The notes under the pieces: model-generated
What the model saw: only the letters and a program-made list of their open reading frames with translations
Databases searched by the model: none
What the model was told of the DNA's origin: nothing
Origin: Entonaema liquescens
Taxonomy: Eukaryota > Ascomycota > Sordariomycetes > Xylariales > Xylariaceae
Assembly: GCA_902805475.1 (NCBI GenBank)
Contig: CADCSX010000008.1
Coordinates: 434,001-498,000 of the forward strand
Direction: 5' to 3'
Length of the DNA stretch: 64,000 bases
Shown: positions 24,089 to 32,667 of the stretch, piece after piece
Layout: every line of letters starts with the position of its first letter
Position numbering within the stretch: position 1 is the stretch's first letter
Translations under genes and position numbers: made by a program

Positions 24089-25462
24089 ATGTCAGTCCCA
24101 ATTCCACAGCCTCCTGGTGTACCTCTTCTGGGTAATATCCTCGACATCAATCCCGGCAATACGTGGGACTCGCTGAGGGAGCTGGCGGAGAAGTATGGGG
24201 AGATATTCCAGATCACGGTTCTGGGTCATGTTGTCGTCTTCGTAGCCGGTGCAGCTATTGCGGAAGAGTTATGCGACGAGAAACGGTTTCGGAAATATGT
24301 CGGTGGTCCGATAGTTGAGATACGATATGCCGTACACGATGCTCTATTCACGGCATTCGACAACGAGGCGAGTTGGGGTATCGCACACCGTATCATTGCT
24401 CCGAAGCTCAGTCCCCAATCACTTGCAGAGCATTTCATTGAGATGAGGGACACCACTACCGAGCTTATAACGAAGTGGAGAGGGCTTGGTACCAACAACA
24501 AGGTGTCAGCTATTGGCGAGCTGAACAGATTGAACCTCGAGGCGATTACATTGACTCTCTACGGAAAGAAGTTGAACTGCCTCTCCGGGCCGGAGCATCC
24601 GATGATAAAAGGGATGGAGGACTCAACATCCGAAGCGATGAAGCGACCTAACCGTCCCAAGTTTTTGAATTGGCTATTTTATGGTGGTAAATTCGCCAAG
24701 GCGACGACAACGATGCGAACGTATGCGCAAGAGCTGGTGGACTACCGCAAGGCCAATCCAACCACTCGACAAGACCTTCTTGCAGTATTAATGAACGCTG
24801 CGGATCCAGAGACCGGCACGTCCCTGACAGACTCGCAAGTTATTGACGAGATAGTCTCCATGCCGATCGGCAGCAGCACGGCGCCAGCGATGATTAGTAC
24901 TGCCATCTATTTTCTCCTGAGGAACCCACATGTTGTGACCGAAGCGCGCCAGGAATTGGATTCGATCATTGGCGATGGCGAGTTCAAATTTGAACATTTG
25001 GCACAGCTTAAGTATATCGAAGGTATCGTGCGCGAATCCCTTCGGCTCTCATTCGCCGCGCCGGGATTTAACATCGAACCAATACCCAGCGACAGCAAAG
25101 CCCCTATTCAGCTAGCTAATGGGAAGTACCAAGTCGCACATAATCAACCCATGATCATCGTCTTGGCCGGAGTGAATAGAGACCCGAGCGTGTTCGAGAA
25201 GCCACTTGCTTTTAGACCAGAGCGGATGATGGGGAGGGCATTTGATGACCTCCCATCAGGAGTTAAGAAGTGGTATGGAAATGGAAAGAGAGAGTGTATC
25301 GGAAAGCATTGGGCCTGGCAGTTCAATATAGTTGTTCTGGCTATGTTGATTAAGGAGATAGATTTTGAGAATGTTGATTCGAATTACGCGTTAGAACAAG
25401 ACGGTTGGTTCAACCTGAGGCCTGTGGGCTTTGAGGTTGGAGTGAAAGCAAGGGTTAACTGA
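24089..25462 (+). CDS. CYP505-like P450 heme domain without reductase
   Basis: Intronless gene for a 457-aa cytochrome P450 resembling the heme half of self-sufficient fatty-acid hydroxylases (P450foxy/BM3, CYP505 group). It starts at PIPQPPGVPLLGNI with no membrane anchor, so it is probably soluble. The K-helix is ESLR (316-319), PERM is at 377-380, and the heme loop YGNGKRECIGKHWAW carries Cys403, the typical CYP505 sequence. Two oddities stand out. First, the protein stops just after the heme domain, and no FMN/FAD reductase sequence follows in the next 460 bp, so it must use a separate electron donor, act with peroxide, or not act as a monooxygenase. Second, the I-helix reads IGSST (260-264) where the family has AGHET: the acid is replaced by Ser while the first Thr is kept. 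The frame is intact and well conserved, so it does not look like a pseudogene. Confidence 0.9.
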   Translation: MSVPIPQPPGVPLLGNILDINPGNTWDSLRELAEKYGEIFQITVLGHVVVFVAGAAIAEELCDEKRFRKYVGGPIVEIRYAVHDALFTAFDNEASWGIAHRIIAPKLSPQSLAEHFIEMRDTTTELITKWRGLGTNNKVSAIGELNRLNLEAITLTLYGKKLNCLSGPEHPMIKGMEDSTSEAMKRPNRPKFLNWLFYGGKFAKATTTMRTYAQELVDYRKANPTTRQDLLAVLMNAADPETGTSLTDSQVIDEIVSMPIGSSTAPAMISTAIYFLLRNPHVVTEARQELDSIIGDGEFKFEHLAQLKYIEGIVRESLRLSFAAPGFNIEPIPSDSKAPIQLANGKYQVAHNQPMIIVLAGVNRDPSVFEKPLAFRPERMMGRAFDDLPSGVKKWYGNGKRECIGKHWAWQFNIVVLAMLIKEIDFENVDSNYALEQDGWFNLRPVGFEVGVKARVN

Positions 25463-25926
25463 GGCCATGAGATATCTAGTTAGGTAGGTAGGTAGTTATT
25501 ACAAAAGTATTACATGTATTTTCTGTCGAAATTTAGGTGGACTTGAACACACATATGTCGCATGTTCCTTGCTCTCATAGACTCTATTGAATGATGAGTG
25601 ATGAATGTTGACGATAACTAAGAGAAAATGTATAAAACTACTATATCAACAAATACAATGCTATGCATTACTATGTACGCCCGTTATACATATTTATGTA
25701 AAAGTATCACGTGCTAAAGTATTCCAATGTGCCTTGGTCTTAAACGTCACAGTATTAATCACCGTATATAATCCACAAATCTCTCAATTCGCACCGTAGA
25801 CATTTTTCGGCAGCGGCATCATCAGAAGAGAGAGCTCGGGAATTATTTCGTGCAAGTAGCAGAAAAGGCAGATCCCAGAGCAACACCCACCAGTTCAGCC
25901 CCAGCCCACTGACGAACCCGACAATC
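25463..25926. other. Intergenic, P450 3' side and MIC19 promoter
   Basis: No gene seen. A (TAGG)n run occurs at about 25479-25493 just after the P450 stop. The last 100 bp before 25927 are the likely MIC19 leader. Confidence 0.6.
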
Positions 25927-26674
25927 ATGGGCTCGAGCTCGTCTAAGCCGGAGGCGAGCCAATCCTCACATGTTTGGAAGGCGTAAGTTTTATATTCGTT
26001 GCCACTATTCTTATCTTCTAAGATAGTTACTATTTATTATACAACTATCGTCTCTAACGTTACTCGACTAACTTGACACTCTTGACTACTCTTAGATCCT
26101 CGCCTATAGGCATCTCGCATGATGTCGTCGAAACCCTCCAGTCGAGTAGCGAAGTGAGCATTATGCCCCTCCATCCTTCTACCTCTTTTTTCCCTTTTCC
26201 TGCTGTCCCCTCACCAAAGAACCCAACAGTTCAACCCCGATTTACTAACCAGTATCTTCCCGAACCCACTAGACCGACACCACGCGCGCGCAGACCCTCG
26301 AGCTAGCCGTACAAGCGCGCGTAGCTTCCGAACTTAAGAAACTCGAGGCGCAGGAGGCAGCGGCGCTCAAGGCGGCGCAAGACAAGATCGCGGAACTCGC
26401 GGAGAGCGGCGCCAGCGAGGACGACAAGCAGCTCACCCGGCAGACCGTTTCCAAAGAAGTAGAAGCGCTGAGAGCGCGTCTCGACAAGCGCAAGCAGCTG
26501 CGCCCGCTGCCGGATACCGTGGAGAAGGCCCGCGGCAACGTCGTGCGCTGCCTGCTCGAGAACGACCGCCGCCCGCTCGACTGCTGGCAAGAGGTCGAGG
26601 CTTTCAAAGAGGAGGTGAGGAAGCTGGAGAAGGGTGGGTGGACAAGGTCGTTTCGTGAATGGGACTCCCTCTAG
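25927..26674 (+). CDS. MIC19: MICOS complex subunit Mic19 (DUF1690 type)
   Basis: Subunit of the MICOS complex, which holds mitochondrial crista junctions. Exons 25927-25982, 26096-26153 and 26273-26674 give 171 aa. The N-terminus MGSSSSK has the Gly2 expected for myristoylation. LQSSSETDTTRAQTLELAVQARVASELKKL, spread over the second join, is the conserved start of the fungal family; a long Glu/Lys/Arg-rich coiled coil follows, then VVRCLLENDRRPLDCW, a well-conserved segment with two Cys residues. Introns carry GTAAGT and GTGAGC donors and a TACTAAC branch site. The last 15 codons look wrong for the family: in this frame the protein ends KGGWTRSFREWDSL, while the next frame reads WVDKVVS then stop at 26657, closer to the usual ending. 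That suggests a one-base indel near 26633, natural or a sequence error. Convergent with TYW3. Confidence 0.88.
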
Positions 26675-26938
26675 TTGTGGAAACACGGTAGCAGAGCGTA
26701 CCAGGGTAGAAGAAGAGGAAGAAGGAAAGAAAAATAAAGAGACAATTCGCTTCTTCGACATATGCCCATCACCCGACCCCCCTAATACCTACGATAGATA
26801 CTCTGTTGTAACAATACTCAACACTTATAGCATAGCATTTTAGGGAGCGCTCAGAGAAAAAAACAGAGCTGTATAGAAAGATGGATAGCACTTAGTTCTT
26901 TTCAAGCTTGTGTTGTATATTATGTTGATAGTTTTGAT

Positions 26939-27695
26939 TCATGTGAAGTCTGTATTGAAGGTGACTTCTAAGGTTGAGTCTTCGGCAGATGTCATATTGC
27001 TATCTTGCTTCTGCTTCCGTAGTTCCTCTTTCCTCTTCAAGCCCTCTGCTCTCTTTCTCTCCCGCCGGACCTGGGCGTCTTCCCAACCACTCTCACCATC
27101 ATTCACCGGCTTAGTGGCTCCCATAAGAGCTTCCCGAAACCTATTGATCCTTTTCGTGTTTTCGACAAACCGTTCATTCGCTATACGGATTAGCGTCTGT
27201 AGGTAAGTCGAAGGCACGGTGCAGTGTATCTTATTGCCGTCGGACTGGTATCCGATCAGAGACTCGAACGTAAGTCCCATAGACCGGATGGCGACTATCG
27301 GGGTAGCATGTTGTTCTCCCGCGGCCGGAGTCAGGCTCACGGCGCCGCTCTCCCGAAATCCGGCTTGTAGACCACACCGGAGGAGTAGTTGCGCGTGTTC
27401 CGGCGAAGCGGTCAAGACGTGGAGAATCTAATACGGTGAGCCTACGTTGCTATGTTCCACTGCCCCAGTAATGAATGCATATCCGCATGTCATAGACCGT
27501 CATAGTAGCGGTGTACAGCTGGCGGATCCCAAAACGCCAAAGAGAAATGAGGGATACACTTACCATAGGTTCAAACTTGAAGTGGACCAGCCTCGCAGCA
27601 GCAACATCTTGCACAGCATCATCTGCCAATCTCCCCTCAGCCTCGCCTCCCTCTACATCCCCTCTCTTCAACCCCAACATCACCCGCACATCCTC

Positions 27696-27726
<31 letters not shown>

Positions 27727-28068
27727 CCAGCAGCACCGGATCATGCGAAACAAACAACCACGCCCCTCCACCACCTTTCCCACCTACACCCGCCAACTTC
27801 CTAGCCTCGACCCCATCTCCTTCCCCTTTCCCCTTCAACCTTCTTACTCCTCCAAAAACACACTCACCCTCCCCGCGCAACTACTCGTCGTCACAAACCC
27901 CTCCAACCCATTGACCTCCCCGATCAGATCCCGTATCCCCGCGTCCACCGACCCCTTCGGCGACGCATCCGTGTACTCGTCCTCCGGGCGCCCTAGCGAC
28001 TCCAGGATCCGCGCCTTACGCCGCGCGAAGGCGGGCGGCGGCGCTGGGAGAGCCGTGTCGCCCTTCAT
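26939..28068 (-). CDS. TYW3: tRNA wybutosine-synthesis methyltransferase TYW3
   Basis: TYW3 methylates an intermediate of wybutosine, the modified base next to the anticodon of tRNA-Phe, using S-adenosylmethionine. Exon 1 (28068-27848) holds SPKGSVD and TTSSCAGRVSVFLE, the family's N-terminal motifs. A 47-nt intron (27847-27801, GTAAGA...CTAG) restores the frame into AGVGGKGGGGAWLFVSHDP. Reading then enters five tandem GGGTGA units and needs a second frame change before ARLVHFKFEPM; a 74-nt intron (27726-27653) or a 104-nt one (27726-27623) would both fit. The last intron (27563-27428) joins FKFEPM to ILHVLTASPEHAQLLLRCGLQAGFRESGA, and the last exon ends at 26939. Family identity is firm. The middle exon structure is not: a frameshift in low-complexity sequence remains an alternative to either small intron. 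Confidence 0.85.
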
Positions 28069-28866
28069 TCTTATGAAAGCTTTAGTTTGCCGTGAGGGTT
28101 TGCCAACCTTTTTTTTTTTTTTTTCTACTTCGAAATCCCAAATGCAAGCAGTCGTAGTGAATACTTAGGTAAATGATCTTGTTACGAGACCGATTAGGGA
28201 ACAAGAATTGAATAGGCACGTTTGACTTAGGTAGATACCTGAAAGATAAATTGCAACGGTTCAGATTGGTCTTAATAGGAACCCACTAAAATTGATAGCA
28301 TGATAACTTTATAAAAATAACCAAGTTACTTAAATCTTATGGAGAATTAGTTAGTATAGGTACTCTTAATACTTTCAGAATTAACGATCTCAGGTACTTA
28401 ATCGGAAGTCCGATGAAGATTACCAGGTTTGATTGGTGAATTCCGGCGTCTTAAGATTTTGGGATTTAGCATGATCACGTCATATTAGATATCGCGAGTA
28501 GTATATTCTGGAGATGGTTCTGATTAATAGATAATAGCATTATCGCAGAACCGGGGAACGAGAGTGTCCTGCAAGTCCAGGCCATCCATAATACCACGCC
28601 TCCATAAAACATCAAATAATACGTTCCGCGAGCTGGCCTCAGCCTAGCCCTTAGCATACCAAAAGCCAGAAGCCTCTTAGAAGTCAACAAGGGGTATCAT
28701 GTCCTAACCATTCCGCAAACGCCTTGATCAATAGTGCAGCCCTCGGCACGATGAGCGAGTTACCGCGTAACGGCCGGGAGATTCGACCTAAACAAGGCTG
28801 ACCATCAACTCGCGCATCTTGATCGCGATATCTAGGCGTTACGGAAGATCGGTGGACATGACTGGC
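28069..28866. other. Intergenic, no gene seen
   Basis: Between the TYW3 start and the eIF1 stop. A poly-T run lies near 28110-28125 in the TYW3 leader. A 71-codon frame at 28475-28690 matches nothing I know and is not called. Confidence 0.55.
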
Positions 28867-29612
28867 TTAGAAACCGTGGACCTTAATGGTCTTCGGATCA
28901 AGCTCTAAACCCTCTTTCTTGTCGACGAGGAACTCCTGTACATCCTTGCGCTGGTCGCCCTGCAACTGGATGACTTCACCCATTTCGGTGTCGTTCACGA
29001 TGGTGCCATTGCAAGCTAGTGCGATAACGCGGTCAGCATAAATGAACATGAAAGGGGCTACGTATGAAAAGCGGGGCATCAACACATCAACATACCGAAC
29101 TTCTTCTTGATGACCTTCAGGATTTTCTTCTGGTCGAATTTCTTTGGAAGACCCTGCACTGTGGTCAAGGTTTTACGTCCATTCCGCTCTGATAAGACGA
29201 CAAGTTAGTATACCAATTTTTAATGTCGCATATGTTAGGGTGGGGGTTGGGAGAGGAATGCGGCGCGAGTCGACTACCACGTATGAGATGCATCGGAGGT
29301 ATGTACACGTACGTTGAATGCGGATATGGATATAGTTCTGTGCCTGCTTGGTTTCACCTGTATCCTCATCGGCTTCGGCGAAGGGGTCTGTTTTGGTATT
29401 TGGTTAGCTCATGACGTGAAAAAGGAGGTGTAGAAATAAAGGGATGAGTCGAATAGCTAAGGTAATGAAGACAGCTAGCTAAGGTAATGAAGACAGCAGT
29501 GATATCGACACCTATGGAGAATATCGATAACTCTGTCCCCATATCCCTAGCATCGTCCCATGATGGAGGAGGAATTACACGCACCATAGGTCTTGAGGTT
29601 TTCGATTGACAT
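28867..29612 (-). CDS. SUI1: Translation initiation factor eIF1 (SUI1)
   Basis: eIF1 binds the 40S ribosomal subunit near the P site and enforces correct AUG choice during scanning. Four exons (29612-29585, 29387-29313, 29188-29096, 29015-28867) give 114 aa, the normal size. The assembled protein starts MSIENLKTYDPFAE; IHIRIQQRNGRKTLTTVQGL and KKKFACNGTIV are rebuilt exactly across the second and third joins, and EMGEVIQLQGDQRKDVQEFL follows in the last exon. Every join uses a good GTNNGT donor and an AG acceptor, with a TACTAAC branch site before exon 3. The gene is intact and highly conserved. eIF1 genes in many species autoregulate through a poor start context; here the context is GTTTATGTC, with T at -3, which would be weak. 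It is divergent from TRM44 and next to TYW3. Confidence 0.97.
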
Positions 29613-30771
29613 AAACTCGAGTTTACGGGGTGACTTGGGGAAAAGGGTTTGTGGAGATGAACTCGGTGAAGCGACAGACGACTGTACTAGTGGCCTCGCT
29701 AAGCTGAAGAGTTCCTTAAGTAGTAGTGTTCTGTGTGGGTTTTGTCGGAGGGGCGAACGATGCAATGCTTGATTGCGTTGGTAGAATTAAGAGATGGGTT
29801 AAATGTTGACGTTGTTGTTTTGTTGTTGAAGGGTGGCTAAGGATCAATTTGTAGAGAGAGGAGGACGAAGAAAGGCCGCAACTAGTAAGTGGCAGTGAAT
29901 GGAGGGGCAACTTCGATTAGCGGGCCACTAGCGAATCAGCAAGGGGTGAGTGGGTCTCCCCCTGCACCTGGCAGGCTGGTAAACACGGCTGGGGGCGGTC
30001 GAACCTACTGTACCCCTAACTGTTCCCTGACTGTTCTTGCGTAAGGGTAGAACATTCGTGCCACCCATGGAAATAGCGGCCTTATCAGAACTCAAACAAC
30101 TTGGCAATTATGGGGGAACCACCCAGCGAAAAAGCTCGAAATTCGCGGAGTGAGCGAAAGTACCAAAGTACCTAAACCTTACTCCCTGCTCAATGGACAA
30201 TTCGATGGACAACCTATTTTCAACATTTTGCGGTCACCGGGAATGGAAGTTGCAAATGCGGGAAGAATAGGTACTTATTCTATAGCAAGCACATGCCACA
30301 CAGCTGCCACACAGTCGACACCACCAGCACCCAATGTCGGACATGTGCCACAACAGAAATCCAGACTAAGACATCATCCACTAAGAGATTTCAATTTCGT
30401 TCGAAAATCTTGAACAGTTGAGATGTGACAAGCAACTCTACTCAGGTACCTATCCATTCAATACCTAATCTACATCGCCTAGACCATTTTGTCCCCGGTC
30501 TTTTATTGTACTATACATATTCACGAGGATACCTACCCTTCTTAGCAGCTGACACCCCCCTGTGCATCTGCATGTGGTCTCCTGAAAGGCGAACATCTAG
30601 AACATCAGTCTCATTGCTGGTCTCTTCGTTGGCCAATTTGCGTGGGCAACCTCTACTTATGTCAGCTTGTGTTCCTCGATCGACCTATCCATGTCCCGAT
30701 TCCAAAAGCCCTGCAGGTAACACATATTCCACATATTCAAGGCCTCCCATCATATCAATTTCAATTTCGCA
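29613..30771. other. Divergent promoter region of eIF1 and TRM44
   Basis: About 1.2 kb with no gene I can support. Frames at 30150-30413 and 30425-30817 have no recognisable homology; the second overlaps the TRM44 start in another frame. The bidirectional promoter of the two genes must lie here. Confidence 0.55.
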
Positions 30772-32259
30772 ATGGGCTTCGAAGCGCAGGAGCTTCCCGA
30801 TGGTTCTCCGAGTCTAATTAAAGACTCATCTGGTTCAAGATGGACTCCCCTATTTCGGAAGAGCTGTGAGTTCGATTCGCAAATCTTTCTCAAGGTTATG
30901 ATGAATTTGATTCGCAATCCGAATATCAATTCCAGCTGGCTGTTCCGGGCCGATATCTTAGTCGAGCGGGATCCAAGTCAAAAAGATGTGACTACTGACC
31001 CCGCGGTCACACAGCCAACCATCCTCTACTTTGAAGATATGCACCTTGATAAAGCTCTAGTACGGAAGCTTATTCCCAGAAATACTCGAAGAGATCAGCC
31101 TCTAGACCAAACATGCCTAATTTATCATGGCAGCGGGTCGGGGAATGTGGAAAGATCTATGGTTATTTACAAACCCCACGTCTCATCTCCTGATGACATG
31201 CCATTCTATCATCCCAAAGTGCAAGGCATAGCATTTCTCCACGAATGGAGCACAGAGAACAACGAGGGTTGGGTATCTATCCATTATAATTTCTTTGACG
31301 ATGGAGATCGTTCGCCAAAGTTGGTAGGGACGGCTCTTAATCTTCTATCAGTGCTCCATAAGCATGGCGAAGGAACTAAAAAGGGGTATACCAAGCGGGT
31401 TCATCACGACGCTATCATTCCCCAGATTTCTGTCCAGAATACATATACTAGGCTAAAGCAGAATTATGCTCGACAGCTTATTGAAACGTGGGCCGAGGTC
31501 ACAGACCCGTCTAAGCACGTGTTTGAAGACTTGAGCATTGCGGCATTTCTCATCGAGCTATGGGCTCAGATGTATAAAGACACCCCATTTCCTGGATTTG
31601 TTGATATCGGCTGCGGTAATGGGCTTCTCGTATACCTCCTTCGAAAAGAGGGGTACTCGGGTTGGGGATTTGATGCCCGAACGCGCAAATCATGGGAGCA
31701 GTATTCCGGGAAGATTAGTGGCGAGCCCGAGGGTCGAGAGAGTCTCCGACAACATGTCCTGCTTCCTTCTGTGGTTGACCACCATCTAGATAGGAAGGAT
31801 ACGAATAGTGAGACCATCGATGATGTAGATAGTACTAATCTTATACATGACGGTTTATTTCCTGAAGGCACTTTTATCATATCTAATCATGCAGACGAGC
31901 TAACGCCGTGGACGCCGATACTTGCTACCATATCTAACTGTCCATTTATCATGATACCATGTTGCAGTCATGATCTTACTGGTGCAAGATTCCGGGCGCC
32001 CCCGCCTAAAGGGCAGAACAAATCGCCATCGGCGTACTCTTCGCTTGTTGAATGGATAAAAAGCATAGCAAAGGACAGCGGCTGGGAGATAGAAACTGAG
32101 ATGCTTAGGATACCAAGTACAAGAAATACTGGGTTGGTCGGTAGAAAAAGGAGCTCGTTATCGATTGATATCCAAGAGGTTATAGCCAAATACGGTGGTA
32201 CAGAAGGATATGCGGATAACGTGATGAAGTTGATAGAGAGCAAACCGAGAGGCCATTAG
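30772..32259 (+). CDS. TRM44: tRNA(Ser) Um44 2'-O-methyltransferase Trm44
   Basis: AdoMet-dependent methyltransferase that 2'-O-methylates U44 in the variable loop of tRNA-Ser in yeast. Single exon, 495 aa. The N-terminal part has WTPLFRKSCEF and VMMNLIRNPNINSSWLFRADIL, typical of the family. The methyltransferase core starts near residue 275 with FVDIGCGNGLLVYLL (motif I), then GFDARTRKSW. FIISNHADELTPW and FIMIPCCSHDLTGARF near 375-415 are the later catalytic-region motifs. The ATG at 30772 was chosen because the family start is only slightly upstream of WTPLF and no in-frame intron is needed. It is transcribed away from eIF1 and lies 0.4 kb upstream of SEC21 on the same strand. Confidence 0.93.
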   Translation: MGFEAQELPDGSPSLIKDSSGSRWTPLFRKSCEFDSQIFLKVMMNLIRNPNINSSWLFRADILVERDPSQKDVTTDPAVTQPTILYFEDMHLDKALVRKLIPRNTRRDQPLDQTCLIYHGSGSGNVERSMVIYKPHVSSPDDMPFYHPKVQGIAFLHEWSTENNEGWVSIHYNFFDDGDRSPKLVGTALNLLSVLHKHGEGTKKGYTKRVHHDAIIPQISVQNTYTRLKQNYARQLIETWAEVTDPSKHVFEDLSIAAFLIELWAQMYKDTPFPGFVDIGCGNGLLVYLLRKEGYSGWGFDARTRKSWEQYSGKISGEPEGRESLRQHVLLPSVVDHHLDRKDTNSETIDDVDSTNLIHDGLFPEGTFIISNHADELTPWTPILATISNCPFIMIPCCSHDLTGARFRAPPPKGQNKSPSAYSSLVEWIKSIAKDSGWEIETEMLRIPSTRNTGLVGRKRSSLSIDIQEVIAKYGGTEGYADNVMKLIESKPRGH

Positions 32260-32667
32260 CAAGATGATAGAGTGTAGATCATAGCTGATAGAAAGAAGAA
32301 AAAGTTGAAAAGAAATACGACTTATCTTCTAGGTATAATTCAACCTCAGTGCCTCTTTGTGACATGTCAGCATGTACGTATTGCGTATTGTACCTATGTA
32401 CATGCGCAAGTTCCACGATGCCCAGATGGATGGAAGCATGTGGGTCTTCCCTTATTTCCATGGATAAGAAAGGGGTACGTACCTCCAAAAATTGTGGCTT
32501 TGGGTAGAGATTGAATCACGTGGCTTGACTGGAGCAGTTGCAACGTCGCTCCTTTCGAAGGCTTTAGGAAATGTGCTGGCCCGAAATTATGTGTGAATTA
32601 AGCACTACACCAAAGACCGCGATTATCTTCAACTTTCACCTTCAACACAGCCGTCTCACCACCCACC
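32260..32667. other. TRM44-SEC21 intergenic region
   Basis: About 400 bp holding the TRM44 3' end and SEC21 promoter. No gene seen. Pyrimidine-rich sequence (CTTCAACTTTCACCTTCAAC) sits just upstream of the SEC21 start. Confidence 0.6.

Noticed and set aside
26269..26761. Antisense frames opposite MIC19 exon 3
   Set aside because: Shadows of the GC-rich Mic19 coding sequence; their Ser/Arg/Leu-rich composition is the complement of its Glu/Lys coding.
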